Assembly (NCBI GenBank): GCA_902806205.1
Contig: CADCVR010000024.1
Location: 1-64,000, forward strand
Direction: 5' to 3'
Source of the DNA: an uncultured Solirubrobacteraceae bacterium
Lineage (GTDB): Bacteria > Actinomycetota > Thermoleophilia > Solirubrobacterales > Solirubrobacteraceae
DNA: 64,000 bases
Shown piece after piece: positions 23,005-33,049 of this stretch. Every line of letters begins with the position of its first letter. Within the stretch, counting starts at the first letter, position 1. A program made the position numbers and the translations under genes. Under the pieces are notes generated by a model. The model was not told the origin of the DNA, searched no databases, and worked only from the letters and a program-made list of their open reading frames with translations.

Positions 23005-24236
23005 GCGCGCGCTCCCGCGTCGCGGCCGTCCGGGTCGTCACGGGCCCCGCCCGCGTCCCCGGCGGTCTCGCCGCCGGACGCTGCTGCTCGGGCGCGGCGG
23101 CGACGCACTCCCCGCACGACCTCCGGCACCAGCGACAGCACCGCGACCGTCGCCAGTGCCACGCCACGATCGGTTCCGCTCGAGCGCGGCGCCAGGAAGG
23201 CCGCCGCCACGCCGGCCGCGGCGCCCAAGCCCGCGCCCATCGCCGCCAGCGTGGCGGGCACGACGTTCTGCTGGATCGGCGAGTCGGCGTGCGCCGGCAG
23301 CCCGTAGCGCTCCGGCGGCTCGGTGAGAAGGAAGAACGCGCCGAGGCCACCGGCGATCTGCTCCTCCGGGGCGTCCCCGGCGCCGTAGAGGTACGCCCCG
23401 CCCAGGCCCCGGTCGTGGAGGGTGGCCACGCGCCGCCGCGCGACGTCGACGAGCTCCTCGTAGGGCCCGAACTGGATCGAGTCGGTCGGACAGGACTTCG
23501 CGCAGGCGGGCTCCAGGCCGTCCTGGAGGCGGTCGTAGCAGAGGGTGCACTTGGCGGCGCGGCCGTCGAGCCGGTCGCGGTCGACGACCCCGAACGGGCA
23601 GGACGGGATGCAGTAGCCGCAGCCGTTGCAGACGTCGGGCTGGAGCACGACCGTGTCGAACTCCGTGCGGATGAGCGCGCCGGTGGGGCAGGCGTCCATG
23701 CAGCCGGCGTTGGTGCAGTGCTTGCAGACGTCGGACATGAAGATCCAACGGTCCATGTCGGCGATGGCGGCCGCGACGTCAACCTCACCAGGGTGGACGG
23801 GATCGGCGTCCGCCCGCGGGGCGGGGGCGCCGTTGGCGCTTGCCTGCGCCCAGGCGACGAGATCCGGAAGCTCCTCCTCGGTAACGCCGGAGCCGGCGTC
23901 GGCGAGCTCGGCGGCGGCCGGGACGCGCGGAATCGCGCCGCCCTCGCCGCGCGCAAGCGCCGCGGCGGCCTCGGCGCGCTGCAGCTCCGACGGCGCGAGC
24001 TCCTCGACGAAGCGCACGTGCCGCCAGGTGGTCGCGCCCAGTGAGCCCGTGTGGTCGTAGGAGCCGCCCTTGCGGAGGCTGGAGCCGTCGGCGGGCAGGT
24101 CGTTCCACTGCTTGCAGGCGACTTCGCAGGCCTTGCAGCCGATGCACACCGTCGTGTCGGTGAAGAACCCCATGCGCTCGGCGCCGGCGTCGCGAATCGA
24201 GCGCTCGCTGCGCGGGGCGCGGGGAACGGTGCTCAT
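23001..24236 (-). CDS. fdhB: Formate dehydrogenase iron-sulfur (beta) subunit
   Basis: The 411-aa ferredoxin-like subunit has four cysteine groups: C31-IGC-KAC-EVAC, a second with CKHC and CMDACP near 175, CNGCGYCIPSCP near 205 and CTLCYDRL with CAKSCP near 235. These ligate about four [4Fe-4S] clusters. Two hydrophobic stretches near the C-terminus (VVPATLAAMGAGLGAA and RGVALATVAVLSLVPEVV) may anchor it. It relays electrons from FdhA to the NrfD protein. The gene overlaps both neighbours by 4 nt. Confidence 0.92.
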   Translation of the reverse strand: MSTVPRAPRSERSIRDAGAERMGFFTDTTVCIGCKACEVACKQWNDLPADGSSLRKGGSYDHTGSLGATTWRHVRFVEELAPSELQRAEAAAALARGEGGAIPRVPAAAELADAGSGVTEEELPDLVAWAQASANGAPAPRADADPVHPGEVDVAAAIADMDRWIFMSDVCKHCTNAGCMDACPTGALIRTEFDTVVLQPDVCNGCGYCIPSCPFGVVDRDRLDGRAAKCTLCYDRLQDGLEPACAKSCPTDSIQFGPYEELVDVARRRVATLHDRGLGGAYLYGAGDAPEEQIAGGLGAFFLLTEPPERYGLPAHADSPIQQNVVPATLAAMGAGLGAAAGVAAAFLAPRSSGTDRGVALATVAVLSLVPEVVRGVRRRRARAAASGGETAGDAGGARDDPDGRDAGARA

Positions 24237-27200
24237 GCCTGGCTCCCGCCGAGCTTCGGCTGTTCCGCCGGGTGGTTGTGGTCGACCGTCGAGGACCCGT
24301 GCGGCGCGGAGAAGATGCTGGACGTCGCGGGCGAGGACCGGCGCCCGGCGCGCACCTCGCAGGTCAGAGCCTTCGTCGTCTCGATCGTGGTGTTGGGATC
24401 ACCCGAGAGGTGCAGGATGTCGTTGGCGCTGTCGCCCGTGCTCGACTCGCCGTTGTAGCCCCAATGCCACGGCAGGGCGACCTGGTGCACCGTGCGGCCG
24501 GCGATCCTCAGGGGCCGGATGCGCTCGGTGACCTTCGCGCGCGCCTCGATCTCCCCGCGCTCGGTGCGCACCACGAGCCACCCGCCGTCCTCGATGCCGC
24601 GCTTGGCCGCGAGCATGGGGTCGATCTCGGCGAACATCTCGGGCTGCAGCTCCGACAGCCAGGGCAGGTTCCGGCTCATGGCGCCGGCCGTGTGGTGCTC
24701 GGTCAGGCGGAAGGTCGTCAGGACGTGCGGATAGCGACCGTCGTCGCTGGGGTTGATCGGGTTGTCGTCGCGGTCCCAGCGGATGGCGACGGGGTTGTCG
24801 CGCACGTCGGGGTACAGCAGGTTGTCCACGGGCGATTCGACGGGCTCGTAGTGGGTGGGCAGCGGCCCGTCCAGCAGGCCGCTCGGCGAGTACAACCAGG
24901 CGCGCCCGTCGCCCATCATGATGAAGGGCTCGTCGCCGCCGATCGCGTCCATGCCCTTGCCGCCGTCCTCGGGCGCGCGGTAGCCCGGGCTCTTGTCCAC
25001 GGGGAAGTCCGGGACGTCGTAGCCGGCCCAGCGTCCCTTGTCCTCGTCCCACCAGACGTACTTCTTGCGCTCGCTCCAGGGCTTGCCCTCCGGGTCGGCC
25101 GACGCGCGGTTGTACAGCATGCGGCGGTTGGCCGGCCAGGCCCACGCCCACTCGGGGGAGACGTCGCCGCCGTCGGGATCGTGGACGTCGCCGGGGGTCC
25201 GGCGGCGGGCCTGGTTGACGCCGTCGGCGAAGATGCCCGAATAGATCCAGCAGCCGCACGCGGTCGAGCCGTCGGCCTCGAGCTGCGCGAAGCCGGGCAC
25301 GGGCGCCCCCGTCGCCACGTCGTAGCCGTTGATCTCGCGCAGGACGTCCTCGGCGTGCGGCTCGCAGTGAGAGCCGTGCTCCTCGTAGTCCCACTTGAGG
25401 TGGACGATGGGCCAGTCCCTCGGCTCGGCGGAGCCCGCGTAGTGGGCCATCACCCGCTTGGTCAGGTGGTGCTGGAACCACAGCTCGCTGCGGGCGTCAC
25501 CGGGCGGCTCGAGCGCCTTGTCGCGCCACTGCACCAGCCGCTGGGTATTCGTGAAGGTGCCCTCCTTCTCGATGTGGGTGGCGGCCGGCATGAGGAACAC
25601 CTCGGTCTGGATGTCCTCGGGCCGGACCTCGCCGCTGGCGACCTCGGGCGAGTCCTTCCAGAAGGTCGCGGTCTCGATCTCGGCGAGATCGCGGACGACG
25701 AGCCACCTCATCCCGCGCAGCGCCCGGCGCATCATGCCGCCGTTCTGCGATCCGATCGCCGGGTTCTGGCCCATCACGAACAGCCCGTCGAGGCCGCCGT
25801 CGACGGCGCGCATCATCGTCGGGTAGTGCGCGTGGTTGCCGGTGATCTTCGGGATGTGCCCGAAGCCGAAGTCGTTCTCCGGGGTGGCGGCGTCGCCGAA
25901 CCAGGCCTTCAGCAGCGAGACGATGTACTCGTCGAAGTGCGACCACCAGCCGCGGTCGGCCCCGCCCGAGCCGACGTAGCTCTCGAGCGTCACGCCGTCC
26001 GCGTGGGCCCGGGGCATGTGCAGGTAGCCCGGCAGGAGGTCGTACAGGGTCGGGATGTCGCTCGAGCCCTGGATCGACGCGTGGCCGCGCAGGGCCATGA
26101 TCCCGCCGCCCGGGCGGCCGATGTTCCCGAGCAGCAGCTGCAGGATCGCCGAGCTGCGGATGATCTGCACGCCCACGGAGTGCTGGGTCCAGCCCACCGC
26201 GTAGCAGAGGGCCGTCGTGCGATCGCGACCTGAGTTCTCCACCAGGGCGCGGGCGACCTCGTCGAACTGCTGCGGGGAGATGCCGCAGATCTCCTGCACC
26301 ATCTCGGGCGTGTAGCGCGAGAAGTGCCGGCGCAGGATCTGAAGGACGCAGCGGGGGTCCTGCAGCGTCTCGTCGCGCCGGATCGCGCCTTCGAGCATCC
26401 CGGCGCCCGTCTGCTCCTCGAAGCCCTGACTCGAGTGCTCGCGCGTGCCGGCCGCCGATGCCATCTCGCCGCCCTCGTACATCCACGACGACCGGTCGTA
26501 GGTTCCCGTCTCGGGATCGAAGCCGGAGAACAGGCCGCCCAGGTCCTCGGTGTCCTGGAACTTCTCGGAGATGATCGTCGAGGCGTTGGTGTAGCGCAGG
26601 ACGTACTCCTCGAAGTAGCCCTCGGTCTCCAGGACGTGGTGGATCAGCCCGCCGAGGAACGCGATGTCGGTCCCCGCCCGGATCGCGACGTGCCGGTCGG
26701 CCAGGGCGCTGGTGCGCGAGTACCGCGGGTCGACGTGGATGATCTTCGCCCCGCGCTCCTTGGCCTTCATGACCCAGCGGAAGCCGACGGGATGCGCCTC
26801 GGCCATGGAGGAGCCCTGGATGAGGATGCAGTCGGCGTTCTGCAGGTCCTGCTGGAAGGAGGTGGCGCCTCCGCGGCCGAACGAGGTCCCCAGACCGGGG
26901 ACGGTGCTGGAGTGTCATATGCGGGCCTGGTTCTCGATCTGCACCGCGCCCATCGCGGTGAAGGACTTCTTGATGAGGTAGTTCTCCTCGTTGTCGAGCG
27001 TCGCCCCGCCGAGGTGTGCGAAGCCGAGGGTGCGATCCACCCGTCTGCCCTCGTCGTCGACGTCCTGCCAGCCCGCCTCGCGGGCGGCGATCGTGCGCTC
27101 GGCGATCATGTCCATCGCCTGCTCGAGCTCGAGCTCCTCCCACTCCGTGCCGCCCGGCCGGCGGTACTTGACCTGAGTCAGGCGGCCGGGCTGCTGGACG

Positions 27201-27481
27201 AGCTGCCGCGACGCCGAGCCCTTCGGGCAGAGCGTGCCCTGGTTGATCGGCGAGTTCGGGTTGCCCTCGATGTCGACCAGGGTGCCGTCGCGGGTGTAGA
27301 CGACCTGGCCGCAGCCCACCGCGCAGTACGGGCAGACCGACTCGGTCGCCCTGAGACCCGCGATCCGCGCCCCCGCCTGCTCCGTGCGCTTCGAGGCGGC
27401 GGCGGGCCCCATGCCCCAGTCCGCGGCGCGGCCGACGAGCGGGAGCTCGCGCAGGCGCTGGAAGGACTTGGGGCGGCCCAT
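24233..27481 (-). CDS. fdhA: Formate dehydrogenase alpha subunit, selenocysteine-containing
   Basis: This is one 1082-aa molybdopterin enzyme read through an in-frame TGA at 26915-26917, giving Sec189. The sequence around it, VQIENQARI-Sec-HSSTVPGLG, matches the selenocysteine site of FDH-N-type enzymes. Both sides stay in frame with no other stop for 3.2 kb, and a SECIS hairpin follows the TGA. Near the N-terminus CPYCAVGC and a later CPKG bind a [4Fe-4S] cluster. No twin-arginine motif is seen, so the subunit probably faces the cytoplasm. It oxidises formate to CO2. Gene callers will split it at the TGA. Confidence 0.95.
26886..26917 (-). promoter_or_regulatory. Bacterial SECIS element with UGA codon of fdhA
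   Basis: Twelve nt after the TGA (26915-26917) a 6-bp stem GTCCCC / GGGGAC (26897-26902 with 26886-26891) closes a GGTCT loop. A GGU-containing apical loop on a short stem at this distance is what SelB recognises in E. coli fdhF and fdnG mRNAs. Confidence 0.85.
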
Positions 27482-27505
27482 CGCGGGTCCGCGTGCCCGG
27501 AGCGC

Positions 27506-28429
<924 letters not shown>

Positions 28430-28436
28430 TACCTCT

Positions 28437-28442
28437 AGCGTA
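28437..28442 (-). promoter_or_regulatory. -10 box of cysK
   Basis: TACGCT on the minus strand, 7 nt before the ATG at 28429. Confidence 0.5.
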
Positions 28443-28569
28443 TCGTCACGTCCCCCCGGACAAGACGCAGCCGTTTGGTTCTGTGCCCGCGCTCTGGGGC
28501 CTGGATGCGTGACGGTGATCTCCGCGACGAGAGGGTCCGTCGACCGCAGAGCTCCCGGGTGGGAATGGG

Positions 28570-28809
28570 CTAAGGCGTGTCCTTACTCGGCTTCGCCGGA
28601 AGACCCTTCGGACCGTGATGCGCGTCGGTGGAGTGTTTCTCGCGCTCGAGCTCGCGGGTGATGCGCGCCCACTTGGAAGCCGAGCTCAGCCAACCCATCA
28701 GCCCACTGTCGCCGTCGGTCCTCATGCCGTGGTGTTCGCAGAACGGAGATCCCGGAAGCGCGTAGGCCTCACAAGAAGGCCCTTCGCAGCTTCGTCTGCT
28801 CACGGCCAT
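28570..28809 (-). CDS. Small Cys/His-rich protein in the decayed island
   Basis: The 79-aa protein starts MAVSRRSCEGPSCEAYAL and holds CEGPSC followed by PFCEHHG, a possible four-ligand zinc site at residues 8-29. The rest is charged and soluble. AAGGGA lies 6 nt before the ATG, a good ribosome site. No family recognised. It is the first gene met after the core gene cysK when entering the gene-poor region. Confidence 0.5.
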   Translation of the reverse strand: MAVSRRSCEGPSCEAYALPGSPFCEHHGMRTDGDSGLMGWLSSASKWARITRELEREKHSTDAHHGPKGLPAKPSKDTP

Positions 28810-29494
28810 CAGACGTCCCTTCGTGGCCAAGTGGGTGTCTGCAGCCGTCCGGCTCCAGGTCGTCGAGCTCGCTGGCCCAGGCTGGCGACCTGTTCGCGGT
28901 TTTCGGCAATCACCAGGGCGTCCGTAGCAACGGCGATGGGGGTACCATGGATCCCCCTTGGATCTGAGGCGCCGAAGGCAGGCGACGACCATAAGCCCCC
29001 GTTGTGCCTGGCGCAAGGAATCGCGGCACGCGGGCAGCGAAGCTCCAAGGCGGTCCGCGCCCCGCTCTCCGCCTAGGAGGAACGCGAGATAGACGCCGTT
29101 TCCGAGCCTTGCGCCTAGATGGTCCACATGCGTAATTCGACAGGCGAGGCCTACGTTTTGGGGCCGATGGTCTAGTCGGCTTGACGCGAGACCGAGCCTT
29201 CCTGCCCTTGCGGCGCGTCCAAAGGCGGTGCTGGTGAGGGTTGTAGCGGCGGCGCGTGGCGGGCTTCTGATTCTCCATCGCGTGCGCCCACCGGTGCACG
29301 GTCTCGTACTGCCACGCCGCCTGCGTCCACCGTGGCGATCGTCAGCTTGAGGCGGTGAATCAGCTCCTCGGCGCGCCCACTGGCCGATCTTCTGTCCCGA
29401 GACGCCTGCGAGCGCCCCGCTTCCCAGGCGAGGTAGTGACCGCGCGGTGGCATCTGGGTGACGGTGCCCACGGTCTGAGCGTAGTTCGTTCGAG
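28810..29494. other. Gene-poor stretch of the decayed island
   Basis: About 685 nt in which I see no convincing gene. A minus-strand frame at about 29172-29453 (MPPRGHYLAWEAGRSQ onward) is open, but its downstream half is low-complexity and it has no start signals. No tRNA or rRNA is visible. Confidence 0.5.
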
Positions 29495-29958
29495 TCACCC
29501 GCACTCCTGCCCAGCGACCGATGCCGTCCCGGCGTCGAGCCCGGCCATGTAGGCCTCCTGCAGCGTTGCGTCGGCGGCCTCGTCGCCGGGGAACAGGTGC
29601 CCGTAGTTGTCGAACGTGACCGCGATCGACGAGTGCCCCATGTAGCGGCTGAGACGCTCCAGCGGAACGCCCGCGGCGGCCATGAGCGACGCGTACAGGT
29701 GCCGGCAGACGTGCGAGGTAACGCGCTCGACGCCCGCGGCCTTCCACGCGGCACCGGCGCGCTCTTGCAGCTTGCCGCTGCCGAGCGGCCGTCGGCCGTC
29801 CTGACCGGGATGAGGCCGTCGCGCCGACCGGAGGCCATGCGGTATGCCCGCAGCTCGGCGGCGAGCGTGGGACTCATCGGGACGTCGCGCTCCTGCCGGC
29901 CCTTCGTCGGCTTGAACTTCCGAATCGGCGGGCGCGGTAGGACGGTCCGCAAGGGCAC
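29495..29958 (-). pseudogene. Tyrosine recombinase (integrase) relic
   Basis: The C-terminal half of a phage-type integrase survives in two frames. The 5' part reads IRKFKPTKGRQERDVPMSP up to VRTADGR. A one-base deletion near 29785-29795 then shifts the frame. The rest reads ERAGAAWKAAGVERVTSHVCRHLYASL (in pieces), YMGHSSIAVTFDNYGHLFPGD. The HVCRH box holds the catalytic His and Arg, and Tyr in FDNYGH is the nucleophile. The N-terminal DNA-binding domain is missing. It is a dead integrase marking an old insertion. Confidence 0.75.
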
Positions 29959-30120
29959 CGCGCCTCCTTCAGCGCGATGCAGTCCCTCCGTGACGGACAG
30001 TGATCCCCGCGGCCATCAGCCTTCGTCCTCGTCCGGCCAGCCGAGCGCATCGAGGACCGCGAGGGACTCGAGCACGAGCCCCCGGATCGTCGCGGCGTCA
30101 GACGGAAGGATGCGCTGTGG

Positions 30121-30249
30121 TCACGAGGAGATGGTCGCGAGCTCGTCGAGCTGGTCGGCCAGGTTGCGGAGATCGGTCGCGGCCGGCTTCATCGCCTCGC
30201 AGAAGAGGTACTGGAACTGCGCCTGGTCGAGCGTGATGGTCGTGCTCAT
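30121..30249 (-). CDS. 42-aa protein of unknown function
   Basis: ATG at 30249 opens a small frame, MSTTITLDQAQFQYLFCEA to LADQLDELATISS. It is acidic and probably helical. It lies downstream of the 107-aa gene on the same strand (61-nt gap). Typical of accessory genes near integrases. No family recognised. Confidence 0.4.
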   Translation of the reverse strand: MSTTITLDQAQFQYLFCEAMKPAATDLRNLADQLDELATISS

Positions 30250-30310
30250 GCCGACACCCCTACGAGGCTCTCGGCCTGGTCGCGTAGCGCGATCACCGCG
30301 CGATGCCAGG

Positions 30311-30634
30311 TCAACAGGCAATGAACGCGTCGGCATCCTCGAGCGACTGCGGGAGCGGCACGCCGTCGTTGCCGGTCTTCCACTCGACATACGACGCAGC
30401 GAGCATCCGCGCGGACTGCACCGCCACCGTGGAGCCGTAGTTGACGTCGTGGTAAGCGGCAAGACCGGCCTCGAGGTGCTCGATGACCTCGCGTCTGGCG
30501 TCCTGGTCCGGGTCTTTGACGCGGGCGAGGTTGTCGCTGGCAAACTCGAGCTCGCGGCGAGCGGCGCCCTGCAGGCAAACCAGGACGTCTTCGGGGACCT
30601 TGATCTGTCGTCCGGGATCAGCAACGGTGCTCAT
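30311..30634 (-). CDS. 107-aa hypothetical protein in the decayed island
   Basis: The protein starts MSTVADPGRQIKVPEDVLVCL and is mostly helical and charged, with QGAARRELEFASDNLARVKD and VQSARMLAASYVEWKTGND. No domain recognised. A GGGAG sequence about 9 nt before the ATG is a fair ribosome site. It precedes a 42-aa gene. Both are intact while neighbours are broken, which suggests a short surviving accessory unit. Confidence 0.5.
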   Translation of the reverse strand: MSTVADPGRQIKVPEDVLVCLQGAARRELEFASDNLARVKDPDQDARREVIEHLEAGLAAYHDVNYGSTVAVQSARMLAASYVEWKTGNDGVPLPQSLEDADAFIAC

Positions 30635-30839
30635 GGTGGTGCGCTCCCTTGGGCTGGAGGCGCCGAAGGGCGAGGGGGGCGGCGAGGGCGGGAAGCCGAC
30701 GGGTTGAGTAGCGTCCCGGACGCGCCGACAGTCTCCGCTGTCAGGGCCAACGGGGCCCGGGGTGCTTCAACAGTCGCGGGTCCCACTTGATTGGTCGGCG
30801 CCACCTTACGCCTCCCGGACAGGTCCATGGCAAGGTCGG

Positions 30840-30845
30840 TAGCGT
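30840..30845 (+). promoter_or_regulatory. -10 box of broken HTH gene
   Basis: TAGCGT, 8 nt before the ATG at 30854. Confidence 0.4.
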
Positions 30846-30853
30846 CGGAAGCC

Positions 30854-31059
30854 ATGACGCTCCACGAGGCGATGCAGACGGTGCTCTCCGGTCGGCGCGG
30901 TGAGTGGATGGCGCTTCAAGCCTCGCGCGCGAGATCGACAGTCGCGAGCTCTACATCCGCCCGAAGTACGGGCAATCGCCTCGGTCGCATGGCTCGTCGT
31001 TCGAGACCAAGCTGCGACGCTTCTGCGACGGCCAGAAGTTCCGCTACGTCTTCTTCTGA
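30854..31059 (+). pseudogene. Small winged-helix (HARE-HTH-like) gene with one-base deletion
   Basis: The frame from ATG 30854 reads MTLHEAMQTVLSGRRGEWMAL and then becomes nonsense. Restoring one base near 30918 continues as SSLAREIDSRELYIRPKYG and ends KLRRFCDGQKFRYVFF at the TGA of 31057-31059. The joined product of about 68 residues has the layout of small helix-turn-helix proteins of the HARE-HTH type. It is inactive as written, unless the missing base is a sequencing error. Confidence 0.6.
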
Positions 31060-31283
31060 CGCATCGGGCGCCTAGGTCCCCGCGCAAGCGCCTCACAAAA
31101 CGTCGGCGGCACCTGCTCTACGCAAAAGGAGCGGCTCATTCGAGGCAGGAAGCGGCAGTGTGCTTTCAGGGAAAGGAGCAGTCAGGTGGTCAGGCAGCGA
31201 AGCCGAGCACAACCAGGTGGTAACTCCTGCGCGCGCCGACGGAGCGTCATCCGGGAGGCGCTGCCGTCAATGCTCGACCGCGA
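31060..31283. other. Non-coding stretch in the decayed island
   Basis: I see no gene or structured RNA here; short open frames on both strands lack start signals and protein-like composition. Confidence 0.4.
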
Positions 31284-31577
31284 TTATGCGCTCGCCGGCT
31301 CGGGATCAGGACGCACGACCACTGTGTCGGCGACGGGAACGATCTCGTCAGCAGGCAAATCGGCCCGCTTTGCGTGCTCGCGGATCGCCTCAGGACTACT
31401 CGCCTGATAGATGCAGACTGTGCCCACGGGCCCCGCGCCCTCGTCGAGTACGTAGCTACGAATCCACCGGATGTCATCGGACATCTCGTCGCCGACCTGC
31501 TTTGACCGCCCGGCAGCCTCCTCGAGTTCTCCTCCTGAGCTCCACCCGTTGCGTCGAAGAATCACGTAGGTTTGCAC
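31284..31577 (-). CDS. DUF4242-type small protein
   Basis: From the GTG at 31577 the protein is 97 aa and starts VQTYVILRRNGWSSGGELEEAA. The pattern of an N-terminal beta strand, a helix, then DIRWIRSYVLDEGAGPVGTVCIYQASSPEAIREHA matches the DUF4242 family (ferredoxin-like fold; a Streptomyces member binds nickel). The start is fixed by AGGAG 8 nt upstream. It is one of the few intact genes in the island. Confidence 0.7.
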   Translation of the reverse strand: MQTYVILRRNGWSSGGELEEAAGRSKQVGDEMSDDIRWIRSYVLDEGAGPVGTVCIYQASSPEAIREHAKRADLPADEIVPVADTVVVRPDPEPASA

Positions 31578-31753
31578 TGGTTCAGCTCCTGTTCGTCGGT
31601 GCAGCGACACTACTCCAGCCCAACCGAGCGGTCAACCGTGCGGCGCGCGTCCCGTGACCCGGAAATCGCCTCGCCTGCGCTGTACGCGCTGCTGAGTTCA
31701 AGTGAAACCAGCAGCTCTCGACGTCAGGCCACGCTACGAGCGATCATCCGCCG

Positions 31754-32174
31754 ATGCACCGAGCCGCCCAACCGCTCGCCTACTACTTCGATAATGATCG
31801 ACTCGCCCGTGGCTGGTCCTATCCCGTCAAACGGTCGCGGCTCGATGGCGCACTCGCCGAGGCGGGTTCCTCGAACGTCGCCGCCGTTTTCTACTCGCTG
31901 GTAATGACTCCGCTGAGCGAGCGCGGAACCCGCCCGCTCACGGTCCAGTACGGAGGCGAGGTCGTGCCCTCGACGCACCCCGGCGACGTCTCGATCTACG
32001 TCTGGTCGGTGCGATCCGAACAGCGCGCGACGATCGCTGACGGTTTGGCCAAAGGCGCTGGGCGATGTTGCTCGGTGGAACGTGGCGACAAAGCAGCGCG
32101 AACCTCCGTGGCGGACCCAAAGTCACAGTCTTTACGTGGCCGTCATAGACGGCCAAGCGACTGCACCAAACTAG
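31754..32174 (+). pseudogene. Hypothetical gene broken by a one-base insertion
   Basis: The frame from ATG 31754 is protein-like (MHRAAQPLAYYFDNDRLARG, later VSIYVWSVRSEQRATIADGLAK) until about 32054. Skipping one G there continues as ALGDVARWNVATKQREPPWR and ends VAVIDGQATAPN at the TAG of 32172-32174. The restored protein would be about 140 aa. No family recognised. In the unshifted frame it runs on to 32275 as nonsense. Confidence 0.5.
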
Positions 32175-32271
32175 ATACGGGCGCGCAGGCACCAAGAACA
32201 ACAGGGCGTCAACGGGCAACCCTCGACCTCCCCCATTTCACCCGCCCGCGGGTGTCCGAAGGACAGGAAAG

Positions 32272-32664
32272 TTAGATGTAGTACATCGCCACGCCGGCCT
32301 CGCGCCGCTCGCGCTCGACCACGTCGGCGATCGTGGTGCGGGCGAGGATCGAGCGGGCGGCCGCCGCCGCGTCGGCGAAGATCCCGTCGGCGTCGCGACC
32401 GAGCGGGCCGTCGAGGAGCTCGACGACCTCCAGGACGGTGATCTCGGCGGGCGGGCGGGCGAACGAGTAGCCCCCTTTGACTCCGCGCTGGGACTTCAGC
32501 ACGCCGGTCCGGCGCAGGGTCGCGAAGAGCTGCTCGAGGAACTGGACGGGAACGTCGCGGCGGCGGGCGAGTTCCCCGATCGGTACGGGTCCGGCGCCGC
32601 CGCTGCGGGCGAGCTCCGTCAGGGCCTTCAGGGCGTAGGGGCTCTTCGTCGTGATCGAGATCAT
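32272..32664 (-). CDS. Rrf2-family transcriptional regulator
   Basis: The 130-aa protein starts MISITTKSPYALKALTELAR, the winged-helix N-terminus of Rrf2 proteins, and has VPVQFLEQLFATLRRTGVLKSQRGVKGGY for recognition helix and wing (in pieces). It has no cysteines, so unlike IscR or NsrR it cannot hold an iron-sulfur cluster; a CymR-like metabolite or protein sensor is more likely. It is divergent from VanZ with only 22 nt between starts, so it may control that gene. Confidence 0.82.
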   Translation of the reverse strand: MISITTKSPYALKALTELARSGGAGPVPIGELARRRDVPVQFLEQLFATLRRTGVLKSQRGVKGGYSFARPPAEITVLEVVELLDGPLGRDADGIFADAAAAARSILARTTIADVVERERREAGVAMYYI

Positions 32665-32686
32665 CGGGCTAGCTTCCGTCCAGCCT

Positions 32687-33049
32687 ATGGTTTCCGTCGG
32701 TCGCTTCGCTCCTCCGCTCGCGCTGATGGGCATCATCTTCGTCGTCTCGGCGCAGTCGACGCTGCCGTCGGTCGACTCCGCGCTCGACGTCGTGCTGAAG
32801 AAGGCGGCCCACATGGCGGAGTTCGGTGTCCTGTGGGCGCTGTGGCTGCGGGCGCTCGCCGGTCCGCGTCACACCGCGGCGCTGTGGGCGCTGGCGATCA
32901 CCCTGGCCTACGCGGTCTCCGACGAGCTCCACCAGTCGTGGGTGAGCGGCCGCACCTCGTCGCCCTTCGACGTCGCGATCGACGCCGCGGGGATCGGGGT
33001 GGCGGTGCTCGTATGGCGGCTCAGAGCCAGCCGCGCTCGGAGGCCATGA
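32687..33049 (+). CDS. VanZ-family membrane protein
   Basis: The 120-aa protein has four hydrophobic segments. LKKAAHMAEFGVLWALWLRAL and YAVSDELHQSWVSGRTSSPFD, with the conserved His-Glu-Phe and Asp-Glu-His-Gln groups, are VanZ hallmarks. The family includes a teicoplanin-resistance accessory, but most members have unknown roles in the envelope. The ATG at 32687 is 11 nt after a TAGCTT box. Its 3' end overlaps the convergent HDOD gene by 29 nt. Confidence 0.85.
   Translation: MVSVGRFAPPLALMGIIFVVSAQSTLPSVDSALDVVLKKAAHMAEFGVLWALWLRALAGPRHTAALWALAITLAYAVSDELHQSWVSGRTSSPFDVAIDAAGIGVAVLVWRLRASRARRP

Noticed and set aside
24233-26806. Separate fdhA gene starting at the internal ATG 26806, with a second gene 26915-27481
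   Set aside because: Both frames are in register across the TGA, the TGA is at the known selenocysteine position and a SECIS hairpin follows. They are one gene.
30000-32270. Attachment sites or a tRNA bounding the decayed island
   Set aside because: I compared both borders for shared direct repeats and looked for tRNA-like T-arm sequences and found neither.
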